Shown piece by piece: positions 15,182 to 21,994 of a stretch of 23,602 bases of DNA. The DNA is from DASVWH01 sp036389715 (GTDB lineage Bacteria; Acidobacteriota; Blastocatellia; Pyrinomonadales; Pyrinomonadaceae): positions 1 through 23,602 of the forward strand of contig DASVWH010000065.1 in the NCBI GenBank assembly GCA_036389715.1. Reading direction: 5' to 3'. Every line of letters starts with the position of its first letter. The first letter of the stretch is position 1. Made by a program: the position numbers and the translations under genes. The notes under the pieces are model-generated. The model saw only the letters and a list, made by a program, of their open reading frames with translations. It made no database searches and was not told the origin of the DNA.

Positions 15182-16074
15182 CTGTGTGCGGTCGCTTTCT
15201 CGGTCAGAGCTTCGACAATCGCGGGCGTAATGTCGGCCAGCGTGCGGATACGGCGCGCGATTGCCTGACGCTCTCTGCCCCAGACCAGCGTCGGGACATC
15301 GTTGAGCGTGTGATTGCGCGTCGAGAGGTCTTCGATGTTGCCGTGATCGCTGGTCAGGATGACTGTGTTGCGCTCAAGGTCCAGGCTGGCGAGAAGGCTC
15401 CGCACGAATCGCGCGAGATTGGCCAGCGTGAGCCGCGCCGCTTCCATCGCCTGTGCGTGGCCCATCTTGTCCGTGATGAAATATTCGTAGAGCGTGAAGC
15501 GATGCCGCTCCGCAATCGAGGCGAGCGTTTGCCCTGCCTGCTCCGGCGTTTGCGGCGGCAGCTCGACGCCGCGTTCAATCAGCATCGCGTTGGTGTAATC
15601 CTGAAAGACGGCGCGGCCAGCACTGAGGTCTTCCAGGTTGCGAAAGCTCATCTGGGCCGCTTCGATTGCGGCGGTCGTCGCCGAAATCCAGCGCGGGCGC
15701 GTCTCGAAAAACTTCGGCGTGTAGGCGTTGGCGAAGGCGACGGGCGCGATTCCGGCCCGCTTGAGCTGAAGAAAGATCGAATGCCGGGCGATGATGTCGC
15801 GCAGTGCCTGGTTGGGAAATCCCTGCTTGTGATGGCCGAGCGCGGCCGGGGCGTTGATGCCGGTCAGGATAGTGGTCTGCCCGGAGGCGCTCTGCGGGCG
15901 GCCCTCGACGCCCATCCGCGCATCCGTGCGTGCGAGTGCCCCATCGAAGGGCAGCTCCGGCGCTTCGTCCTGAAAAACGGCGAGCGGCGCGGCCCCTGTC
16001 AGGCCGTCGAGGGGATTGAATGGCCCACGCCTGCCGATACCCAGGCCGTCAACGAAGAAGAGAAGAACGGACAT
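15178..16074 (-). CDS. Metalloenzyme of the alkaline phosphatase / cofactor-independent phosphoglycerate mutase superfamily
   Basis: 298 residues. Superfamily metal ligands can be placed: FFVDGLGIG (Asp9), the nucleophile region QSASGQTTILTG (about 61-72), YFITDKMGHAQAM, TSDHGNIED and RNHTLNDVP near the C-terminus. True iPGM is about 510 residues because of an inserted second domain; this protein is too short to have it, so it is the 'metalloenzyme domain' type, probably a two-metal phosphoesterase or phosphomutase of unknown substrate. It carries no signal peptide and should be cytoplasmic. The gene overlaps the UMF1 transporter by four bases. A possible -35 (TTGAAA, 16113-16108 on minus) suggests transcription starts very close to the ATG. 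Confidence 0.82.
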   Translation of the reverse strand: MSVLLFFVDGLGIGRRGPFNPLDGLTGAAPLAVFQDEAPELPFDGALARTDARMGVEGRPQSASGQTTILTGINAPAALGHHKQGFPNQALRDIIARHSIFLQLKRAGIAPVAFANAYTPKFFETRPRWISATTAAIEAAQMSFRNLEDLSAGRAVFQDYTNAMLIERGVELPPQTPEQAGQTLASIAERHRFTLYEYFITDKMGHAQAMEAARLTLANLARFVRSLLASLDLERNTVILTSDHGNIEDLSTRNHTLNDVPTLVWGRERQAIARRIRTLADITPAIVEALTEKATAHR

Positions 16075-16202
16075 CTGTAGCGATGAATAACATTAAAGAG
16101 TTTCAGGTTTCAAGGGATGGGGACGCTTATCGAAGGCACGTGACGCGCGCCGTTGACTGCGCGGGCGCTTGCGGCGCGGCTCGTGCGCTCGGGCGGGCAC
16201 GC

Positions 16203-17588
16203 TCAGTGGCCTTCGGCCAACTGTCCGCGCTCGCGGTAGAGGCGCAGCTTGTTATGCAGGGTCTTGAGGCTGATGCCGAGCAGCGCGGCGGCGCGCGTCT
16301 TGTTGTTGTCCGTCTTCTGTAGAGTGCGCAGGATCATCTGTCGCTCAAGCTCTTCGAGCGGCGTTCCGACCGGCAGCGAGAGCGTGTCTTCGCTGCGCGC
16401 ACGCGCACGCTGGTCTATCGGGTAGGGGGCGAGGTGATGCCGCTCGATCTCTTCGCCGGAGCAGATAATGACGGCGCGCTCGATAACGTTGCGCAGCTCG
16501 CGGATGTTGCCCGGCCAGCCGTGCGATTGCAGCACCTGGAGCGCGCCCGGCGAGAGCGAGCGCACCGGGCGATGATGCTTCTCGGAGAGCTGTGTGACCA
16601 GATGCTGGGCGAGCAGCGGGATGTCCTCCGTGCGCTCGCGCAGCGGCGGCAGCTCAATCGTAATCACGTTGAGGCGGTAGAGCAGGTCTTCGCGGAAAGC
16701 GCCGGAGCTGATGGCCGCGTAAGGGTCTTTGTTGGTGGCGGCGAGCAGGCGCACGTCAACGGGAATCTCCTGCGGGCTGCCCAGCCGCCGGACCTTGCGC
16801 TCTTCGAGCACGCGCAGGAGCTTCGATTGCAGGAGCGCGGGCATCTCCGCTATCTCGTCGAGCAGCAGCGTCCCGCCGTCGGCCAGCTCGAAGCATCCCT
16901 CCCGCCGCGAGGCTGCGCCCGTAAAAGCCCCCTTTTCATGGCCGAAAAGCTCCGATTCCATCAGCGTCTCGGGGATGGCCGAACAGTTGATGGCCACGAA
17001 CTGCGCGTTCTTACGCGGGCTCAGGTTGTGAATCGTGCGCGCGACCAGCTCTTTGCCCGTGCCCGATTCTCCGGTGATGAGGACGGAGGCCGAAGAGGGC
17101 GCGACCTGCTCGATCAAGAGATAAATCTGGCGCATCAGGTCGGAGCTGCCGACGAGTTCGCCGAAAGCGCCGCGGTCGCGCAACTGGCGGCGCAGCGCCT
17201 CGTTCTCGCGCCGCGCATCTGTAAATTCGAGCGCGTGCTCGATGACTATCCGCAGCTTGTCGAAATCAATCGGCTTCTCGAAATAGTGATACGCTCCCTC
17301 CTCCTGAATCGAGCGCAGGGCCATCTCGACCGAGCCCTGTCCGGTCAGCAGGATGACGGCCATCTCCGGGTGGCGCTGGCGAATCTCGCGCAGCAAGGCG
17401 AAGCCGTCCATGCCCGGCATCTGAATGTCCGTCAGGACGACCGATGGGAGAAACGCCGCCAGACGCTTGAGCGCGGCCCGGCCGTCCGCTTCGGCCACGG
17501 CCTCGTAGCCTTCGGCCATCAATAGCTCGCGCAGGCTCTCGGCCACCGTCCGGTCGTCGTCAACTATCAGCACGCGTCCCTTCGTCAT
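16203..17588 (-). CDS. NtrC-family sigma54-dependent response regulator
   Basis: 461 residues. The receiver domain (1-120) has acidic residues Asp10/Asp11, phospho-acceptor Asp54 (VLTDIQMPGMDG), Thr82 and Lys105. The AAA+ domain (about 143-375) has Walker A GESGTGKE (173-180), the sigma54-contact loop GAFTGA (220-225) and Walker B LLLDE (241-245). A Fis-type helix-turn-helix closes it (NKTRAAALLGISLKTLHNKLRLY). The open frame extends far upstream to 18359, but the receiver begins at MTKGRVLIVDDD, so ATG 17588 is the start; AGGG lies just before it. No histidine kinase is encoded nearby. It is divergent from the MobB-like gene across 177 bases. Confidence 0.95.
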   Translation of the reverse strand: MTKGRVLIVDDDRTVAESLRELLMAEGYEAVAEADGRAALKRLAAFLPSVVLTDIQMPGMDGFALLREIRQRHPEMAVILLTGQGSVEMALRSIQEEGAYHYFEKPIDFDKLRIVIEHALEFTDARRENEALRRQLRDRGAFGELVGSSDLMRQIYLLIEQVAPSSASVLITGESGTGKELVARTIHNLSPRKNAQFVAINCSAIPETLMESELFGHEKGAFTGAASRREGCFELADGGTLLLDEIAEMPALLQSKLLRVLEERKVRRLGSPQEIPVDVRLLAATNKDPYAAISSGAFREDLLYRLNVITIELPPLRERTEDIPLLAQHLVTQLSEKHHRPVRSLSPGALQVLQSHGWPGNIRELRNVIERAVIICSGEEIERHHLAPYPIDQRARARSEDTLSLPVGTPLEELERQMILRTLQKTDNNKTRAAALLGISLKTLHNKLRLYRERGQLAEGH

Positions 17589-17765
17589 GCCCTGAAGTTT
17601 AGCATATGACGGCAGTTTCGAGTTTGAGCCGCAGAGCGCCCGTCCCGGAGGCGGATTAACTGTGTGTGAACTGCGAACCGGCTGCCAAACGAGCGGGCTT
17701 GAGGTGAAAAGGCCGCGGGTGGCAACCGGGCCCTTTTGTCTGGTACAGTTATTCCGCCTGAAGTT

Positions 17766-18404
17766 ATGACGCCTACGATTATCGCCATCGGTGGATTCTC
17801 GTCCAACAGCGGGAAGACGACCCTGCTCTGCGAACTGCTGCGGGCCTTTCCCGGCTGGGAGGCGATTAAGCAGACGCGGGGGCATTATCGTTCGTGCGGC
17901 AAAGACCCGCACGCCTGCTGCGTCAGCCCCCTGCTCGGCGAAGAGCCGGTCCTTTATACAGGGCGGCGGCAGACCTATGCGCCCGGCAAGGACACAGGGC
18001 GCTACTGGGACGCGGGCGCCGCCAACGTCCACTGGGTGATCGCCACGGACGCGCAGGTCCGGCAGGGAATCGAGCGCGCGCTTGGACGCGTGCAGTCGGC
18101 CGGGGTCTTCATCGAGGGCAATAGCTTTCTGGATTTTATGGAAGTGGACTTTGCGCTGATGGCCGCGCGTGCGAGCGGCGGCAACATCAAGCCGACGGCG
18201 CGGCGCGCACTGGCCAGGGCCTCCGCGCTCTACCTCTTTGACGATGCGCCGGACGAGACCCGGGCGGCGCGCGAGAGATTTGCCGCCTGGTGCGAACGCT
18301 CCCGCGACGCCGAACTGCTCGGCGCGCTGCCCGTTTACACCTCGGCGGAGCTGCCGCATTTAGTTACACGCCTGCGTGCGCTTCATGAGTCAATGGCCGC
18401 GTAA
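17766..18404 (+). CDS. MobB-like P-loop protein
   Basis: 212 residues from ATG 17766. A longer TTG start at 17736 is possible but would place translation upstream of a -10-like TGGTACAGT (17741-17749), and the beta-strand leading to the P-loop begins right after the ATG. The N-terminal IIAIGGFSSNSGKTTLLCELL resembles the P-loop of MobB, and GKDTGRYWDAGAANVHWVIAT (about 74-94) matches the MobB 'GKDS.R...AGA' region. MobB is a GTP-binding helper of molybdenum cofactor synthesis. Between these lies a cysteine-rich segment, RSCGKDPHACC (Cys44, Cys51, Cys52), which I do not associate with MobB and which could bind metal. No other molybdenum cofactor gene is present, so the specific role is uncertain. 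Confidence 0.65.
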   Translation: MTPTIIAIGGFSSNSGKTTLLCELLRAFPGWEAIKQTRGHYRSCGKDPHACCVSPLLGEEPVLYTGRRQTYAPGKDTGRYWDAGAANVHWVIATDAQVRQGIERALGRVQSAGVFIEGNSFLDFMEVDFALMAARASGGNIKPTARRALARASALYLFDDAPDETRAARERFAAWCERSRDAELLGALPVYTSAELPHLVTRLRALHESMAA

Positions 18405-18435
18405 AGCCTTGCCCTGCCCGGTTTCAAAAAGAGTG

Positions 18436-18464
18436 TTGCAAAATCTCGCCCGCGCGGTTAGATT
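18436..18464 (+). promoter_or_regulatory. Promoter candidate for the LysW-like gene
   Basis: TTGCAA (18436-18441) and TAGATT (18459-18464) are spaced by 17 bases, each matching four of six consensus positions. Transcription would start near 18471, about 90 bases before the preferred GTG start. Confidence 0.5.
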
Positions 18465-18560
18465 GTCGAAAGCTTAACCATTATCAGGCGGAGGTTCTCC
18501 CCAGAACAGATCAAGCGGGTGTGCCTCTATGTCATCAACAATGAACTGGAGGTAGAGAAA

Positions 18561-18746
18561 GTGCCGACCGGAACATGCCCCGAATGTGATGCGGATGTCC
18601 ACGTCGATACGGACGCGGACAAGGGTGATACGTTCTCGTGCGAGGAGTGCGGGAGTGACCTGGAGCTTGTCGGACTCGATCCCGTCGAGCTGGACATCGT
18701 CGAAGAGGAAGATTTAGCCGAAGATGACGATGAGGACGAGTTCTAA
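18561..18746 (+). CDS. LysW-like small zinc-ribbon protein with acidic tail
   Basis: 61 residues from GTG 18561. This start is preferred over the longer frame from GTG 18519 because GGAGG (18548-18552) lies exactly 8 bases before it and LysW proteins begin just before the first CPxC. Cysteines are paired as CPEC (6-9) and CEEC (27-30), followed by GSDLELVGLDPVELD, which matches LysW. LysW is the amino-group carrier to whose C-terminal glutamate intermediates of lysine or arginine synthesis are attached, normally in an EDWGE ending. Here the tail is a run of Asp/Glu ending EDEF, and no LysX, LysZ or LysY gene lies nearby. It may be a paralogue with another role or a plain zinc protein. Confidence 0.72.
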   Translation: MPTGTCPECDADVHVDTDADKGDTFSCEECGSDLELVGLDPVELDIVEEEDLAEDDDEDEF

Positions 18747-18791
18747 ACAGCCCCGACGCGTCAGACGGTCGAGAGGGAACGCTTTAATTAT

Positions 18792-18812
18792 CCGCTGACC
18801 GCCGACCATTGA
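18792..18812. repeat. Degenerate heptamer repeat between convergent genes
   Basis: Three 7-bp units of form CCNNNGA (CCGCTGA, CCGCCGA, CCATTGA) lie between the stop of the LysW-like gene and the stop of the convergent VWA gene. The unit resembles the repeats at 28 and 7335 in length but not in exact sequence. Confidence 0.55.
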
Positions 18813-18821
18813 CTCTTTCCG

Positions 18822-19895
18822 CTACTTGTCATTGCTTTTAAAGCCGGGGCGGCTCTGCCGGACTGAGAGCCCGCGCGCCGCCTCGACCCGAATCGTGTGA
18901 AAGCGCCCGTCGCGGCGCTTCTCTTCGGAAGGGTAAAAGGCCAGCACGTAAGCCGAGACGACCTCTTCGGCCAGCGCGCGAAAGAGCGGCCCGAAATCCC
19001 TGTCGGTCGCATAAACGCTCGCCCCGCCCGTCTTTTCCGCCAGCCCGCTGACATCCAGAGGCGTCGGCAGCGGCGCTCGCTCGGTCGAGACCAGCATCCG
19101 CGAAAATGAAGGCAGCGTGACGATATAGACGCTGACATCAGCCGCGTTGGCCCGCTCGATGACCGTCTGGACCGAGACCGTGTCGCCGACGGGAAAGCCG
19201 TCCGTGACGACGACGACGGCGCGCTTCATCAGGCGGCGCTCGCGTGTCCGCGGCGCATTACGGACGAGCAGGCGAACGGCGTCGTCAACTGCATCGTAAG
19301 TGTGCGTCGAAAGACCGTTGGGCTCGGCGGCCAGCCGTGCGAAGGCGCGCTGGAGCTTCTCCCGGTCGTTCGTCAGCGACTGCAAGGTCTTGACCTTCAT
19401 CCCGAAGGACATGACGGCGAAGACCGAAGAGCGATTGACCGACAGCCGGTCCGTGAAAATCGAGATCGCGCTTTGCAGGCGCAGCATCTCTTCGGCGGTC
19501 ATGCTGCCGGAAACATCCAGCGCGAAGGCCAGTGCGACGGGCCGCTCCGCCCCGTTGCGCTTCTCGACGTTGAAGAACGCCAGGGGCTGCTCCGCCCCGT
19601 CCACGTAGAGCTTGAAATCCTCTGCGCGGAGATTCCTGACGGGCTGCCCCGCAGCATCCGTCACCGTCACATCAACGGGCACAAGGTCAGTGTCAATGCG
19701 CAGCACCTCGTCCGGCTCGGCCCGGCTCTCCTGTGTTTCCATCACGCGGCGCGGACGCTGTTGCTGCTCCGGCGGCGTCTGCGCGCACACAGGAGGGGCG
19801 GCGGCCGTGATTGCCGCCAGCCAGAGCAGGGCCGCAGAGAGGGCCGAAGCCGCGTTTGGTAGACTGCCGATTCGTTTTCGGATTAGGGACAGCAT
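18822..19895 (-). CDS. Secreted VWA-domain protein, acidobacterial type
   Basis: 357 residues. The signal peptide spans about 1-38 (ALSAALLWLAAITAAAPPVCAQ). After a Gln/Arg-rich stretch comes the segment IDTDLVPVDVTVTDAAGQPV..LRAEDFKLYVDGAEQPL, characteristic of the 'VWFA-related Acidobacterial domain' family (TIGR03436), an expanded family in Acidobacteriota. The VWA domain follows, with a MIDAS motif DVSGSM (127-132) and TDGFPVGD (231-238), so a divalent metal can probably be bound for protein contact. The function of the family is unknown. It is convergent with the LysW-like gene and divergent from the carboxypeptidase-regulatory-like gene. It is the best taxonomic marker in the window. 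Confidence 0.9.
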   Translation of the reverse strand: MLSLIRKRIGSLPNAASALSAALLWLAAITAAAPPVCAQTPPEQQQRPRRVMETQESRAEPDEVLRIDTDLVPVDVTVTDAAGQPVRNLRAEDFKLYVDGAEQPLAFFNVEKRNGAERPVALAFALDVSGSMTAEEMLRLQSAISIFTDRLSVNRSSVFAVMSFGMKVKTLQSLTNDREKLQRAFARLAAEPNGLSTHTYDAVDDAVRLLVRNAPRTRERRLMKRAVVVVTDGFPVGDTVSVQTVIERANAADVSVYIVTLPSFSRMLVSTERAPLPTPLDVSGLAEKTGGASVYATDRDFGPLFRALAEEVVSAYVLAFYPSEEKRRDGRFHTIRVEAARGLSVRQSRPGFKSNDK

Positions 19896-20076
19896 TCTTC
19901 AGGCGTCAGAATCAAAGCTCGCAAGGGGCCGGGCGGATGGCCCTGATCTTTCAGAGAGCGATTATATGAAGACTGCGGGCTCTTCAACAAACTCCGCGAG
20001 CAGGCAACACTGGATGAGGCCGTGGGCATCAACCATATCGCGCACGGGTCGGCTGCGGCGGCCGCGCTCCCGCGCA

Positions 20077-20085
20077 TGCTATAAT
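20077..20085 (+). promoter_or_regulatory. Extended -10 promoter of the carboxypeptidase-regulatory-like gene
   Basis: TGCTATAAT is identical to the rnpB extended -10 element and is likewise followed by G. The -35 region is GC-rich and unmatched. Transcription would begin near 20092, giving a leader of about 55 bases. The rest of the 251-base gap (19896-20146) holds no complete gene. Confidence 0.65.
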
Positions 20086-20146
20086 GGCTGCCCTGGCTCG
20101 GGTTAGCTGACGTTTAAGCAGGGCCTTAGTCACCGACAGAGAGATT

Positions 20147-20779
20147 ATGAAAAGATTAAGCTCAACCAGCGCGCTCCTGGTAATACTCATCTTCGCCGGG
20201 GCGAGCGCGGCGACGGCGCAGGATCGCACGACCGGCGGCATCAAGGGCAAGGTTCGCTCCGACAGCGGGGCGGCGGTGGCGGGCGTCGCCATCCTCGTTC
20301 GCCAGGAAGACCGCGAGGTGGCGCACGGCGTCACGGACCGCAAGGGGGAGTTTCTCATCCAGGGACTCAAACCCGGCCTCTACGGGCTGACCTTTCGCAA
20401 GCCCGGGCTGACCGTCGGCACTATCGAACATCTGGAGGTCAGGGCCGGGAAGACGCGCGAGCTGCGCGACCGCCTGATTTTGATGACGGACATCTCAGCC
20501 ATTGCGCTCCTGCGCGGCAGCGTCTTCAACGAAGGTGGGCGTAGCGTTCCGGGCGTCCGAGTCGAGCTGTCGCGCGTTGACGCGACCGGCGCGTCGAAGA
20601 AGATTGACGCGCGGGTGACGGGCGAATCGGGCGAGTTCGTCTTCCGCCTCGTACCGGATGCCGCGAAGTATCGCGTCACGGTCAAAGCCGACGGCGTCGA
20701 GCCCGCGGTCAAGGATGTCGAAATAGACGGCGCGGCCGTTTACCGCGTCGCTCTGACGCTCTCACGCTCGCCGAAGTAA
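20147..20779 (+). CDS. Secreted protein with two carboxypeptidase-regulatory-like domains
   Basis: 210 residues. The signal peptide is about 1-24 (STSALLVILIFAGASAATAQ). Two beta-sandwich domains follow. The first (about 30-115) has GGIKGKVRSDSGAAVAGVAI, TDRKGEFLIQGLKPGLYGLTFRKPG; the second (about 120-208) has LLRGSVFNEGGRSVPGVRVEL, GESGEFVFRLVPDAAKYRVTVKADG. This 'G.V.D..G..V.G..V......G.T...G.F....L..G.Y.V...' pattern is that of CarboxypepD_reg/CnaB-like domains, abundant in Acidobacteriota and often found on surface proteins and TonB receptors. There is no barrel or catalytic domain, so it is probably a periplasmic binding or structural module. AGAGAG precedes the ATG. Confidence 0.83.
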   Translation: MKRLSSTSALLVILIFAGASAATAQDRTTGGIKGKVRSDSGAAVAGVAILVRQEDREVAHGVTDRKGEFLIQGLKPGLYGLTFRKPGLTVGTIEHLEVRAGKTRELRDRLILMTDISAIALLRGSVFNEGGRSVPGVRVELSRVDATGASKKIDARVTGESGEFVFRLVPDAAKYRVTVKADGVEPAVKDVEIDGAAVYRVALTLSRSPK

Positions 20780-20800
20780 GACGAGCGCGGGTGACTTTCG

Positions 20801-21073
20801 ATGGACGATCATACGCACCCGGCAGCCAACTCGCGCGAGGACTTCTTAACGGCGCGCCAGCTCGCCGCGATTTTGCAGGTGAGCGAATCCACCGTGCGTC
20901 GCCTGGCCCAGAAGGGCCGCATTCCCTGCGTCCGCATCACCCCGCACATCGTCCGCTTTCACCTGCAAGCCGTGCGCGACGCGCTCGACGGCGGCCAACG
21001 CTCACGCTCGCGCCGCAACCAGCCGGAAACCGCCCCCGAGAGCCCGCAGCTATCCTTCGCCGACCTGCTCTAA
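20801..21073 (+). CDS. Excisionase/MerR-type helix-turn-helix protein
   Basis: 90 residues. The central part FLTARQLAAILQVSESTVRRLAQKGRIPCVRI then IVRFHLQAVRDAL is the winged HTH_17 pattern typical of excisionase-family DNA-binding proteins: helix, turn, recognition helix and a wing that usually ends in a W/R-phi-F motif. The C-terminal tail is polar, with a short hydrophobic end (LSFADLL). It lies 21 bases after the carboxypeptidase-regulatory-like gene on the same strand and may share its message, although no strong ribosome site is visible. No integrase, att site or phage gene is near, so it is probably a small transcription factor rather than a true excisionase. Confidence 0.78.
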   Translation: MDDHTHPAANSREDFLTARQLAAILQVSESTVRRLAQKGRIPCVRITPHIVRFHLQAVRDALDGGQRSRSRRNQPETAPESPQLSFADLL

Positions 21074-21112
21074 AGACTGAAAAGACGGCGGGCTTAAAAG
21101 ACCTGAAGGGCG

Positions 21113-21134
21113 GCGGGCCGGGCCTGCGCTTTAT
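21113..21134 (+). terminator. Possible weak terminator after the HTH gene
   Basis: GCGGGC (21113-21118) and GCCTGC (21122-21127) form a 6-bp stem with one G-U pair and a 3-base loop, followed by GCTTTAT. The structure is short and the T-run poor, so this is tentative. Confidence 0.3.
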
Positions 21135-21156
21135 CGCTGGCTAATCTCAGCGCGGA

Positions 21157-21723
21157 CTATCTTTGCCTGACGGCGCGGCGCGCTGCCTTCAACTCGGCGG
21201 TCAAATCGAGCCAGCGCCCGTTGCGTTTGATGAAGACGCGCGGCTCGCGCACGGCGAACTTTCGCGCAAAGCCAGGATTGGCCGAGAGGAAACGTCTGAC
21301 GGTCGCGCGGTCGCCCGTCGCCACTCGCCACTCTCCTCCTTCGCGCACGAGGTACTGTTGCGCGACGATCTTTCCCTCGTTCCTGATGGGGCGCTCGACG
21401 CTTCCGTACATGACGGTCTCGACCATTGCGAAGTCGCCGGAGACGCGCACCGCTCCGATCTCCATCCGGTCGAGCCGGTAGACGCCGCTCGTCCGCCGCA
21501 GGGCATTTGTAAAGCGCTCCTGCGACATACGCGCCCTCGAAGAAGACGGGAGCGCCTCGTAAAGCCTGTCGTACTGTCCCGTCCTCAACTGCTCGAAAAC
21601 TCTCTGGACGACGCCGCGCACGTCTGCCTCGTCCGATGCCGGGCGGTTGGCGCGTGCCGTCCAGGCCAGGCCAAACAGCAGCGCACAGGCCGCGAGCCCC
21701 GCCGCGTATCTCTTAATCTTCAT
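21157..21723 (-). CDS. Exported NTF2-like (SnoaL-like) protein, unknown function
   Basis: 188 residues from ATG 21723. Two upstream in-frame ATGs (21744, 21735) exist, but GGAGG lies 5 bases before 21723 and the signal peptide starts there (MKIKRYAAGLAACALLFGLAW). The mature part begins with DEADVRGVVQRVFEQLRTGQYDRLYEALPSS, then MEIGAVRVSGDFAMVETVMYG and YLVREGGEWRVATGD, the helix-then-curved-sheet layout of NTF2/SnoaL or DUF4440-like proteins. No catalytic residues can be assigned. The start lies inside the end of the preceding small membrane gene (11-base overlap), so the two are translationally coupled. Confidence 0.68.
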   Translation of the reverse strand: MKIKRYAAGLAACALLFGLAWTARANRPASDEADVRGVVQRVFEQLRTGQYDRLYEALPSSSRARMSQERFTNALRRTSGVYRLDRMEIGAVRVSGDFAMVETVMYGSVERPIRNEGKIVAQQYLVREGGEWRVATGDRATVRRFLSANPGFARKFAVREPRVFIKRNGRWLDLTAELKAARRAVRQR

Positions 21724-21922
21724 CAGAGCCTCCATCCTCTTCACCTTCGTTCGCTTCCTCTTCTTTGATGAGCGTACTGCTCAGGCGGTTGCGGTAGTTA
21801 ATGAACCAGGCGAGCACGCCGAGCGTTGCCGCGACAAAAGCCGCGTTCTGATCCGCCCGCAGCAGAAAGAGCGCGGCGAGCAGGAGGCAGAGGACTGAAA
21901 GGATGGTCCAGGCGTGCTTCAT
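21713..21922 (-). CDS. Small membrane protein with acidic tail
   Basis: 69 residues from ATG 21922, preceded by GGAG at 6 bases. A longer frame from 21976 is less likely because the membrane segments begin right at the internal methionine. Two hydrophobic stretches (WTILSVLCLLLAALFLL and AAFVAATLGVLAWFINY) suggest a hairpin in the inner membrane, followed by an Asp/Glu-rich cytoplasmic tail (EEEANEGEEDGGSDED). No family is recognised. Its end overlaps the start of the NTF2-like gene by 11 bases, and it lies 72 bases after the DsbD-like lipoprotein, so these probably form one operon. Confidence 0.65.
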   Translation of the reverse strand: MKHAWTILSVLCLLLAALFLLRADQNAAFVAATLGVLAWFINYRNRLSSTLIKEEEANEGEEDGGSDED

Positions 21923-21994
21923 CGGAAGCTCCGAACAAGGGTGCGCGCAGAGGGCGGGCGGTTCGAGCGGCGGCACTCGCGCGCTGAAACGTCC

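Noticed and set aside
14983..16080. Plus-strand frame opposite the metalloenzyme
   Set aside because: The minus strand has clear metal-binding motifs and a coupled downstream gene; this frame has none.
16434..17525. Plus-strand frame opposite the response regulator
   Set aside because: It is the antisense of the AAA+ and receiver domains.
17741..17755. Possible sigma54 promoter TGGTAC-N5-TTCC
   Set aside because: The spacing is right but the key -12 GC is CC, and transcription would begin at or inside the start codon of the MobB-like gene.
17589..18359. Upstream extension of the response regulator frame
   Set aside because: It would add 257 residues antisense to the MobB-like gene before a complete receiver domain that has its own start.
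18519..18560. Longer N-terminus for the LysW-like protein
   Set aside because: The GTG at 18561 has a perfect GGAGG at 8 bases and matches family length; the upstream GTG has no ribosome site.
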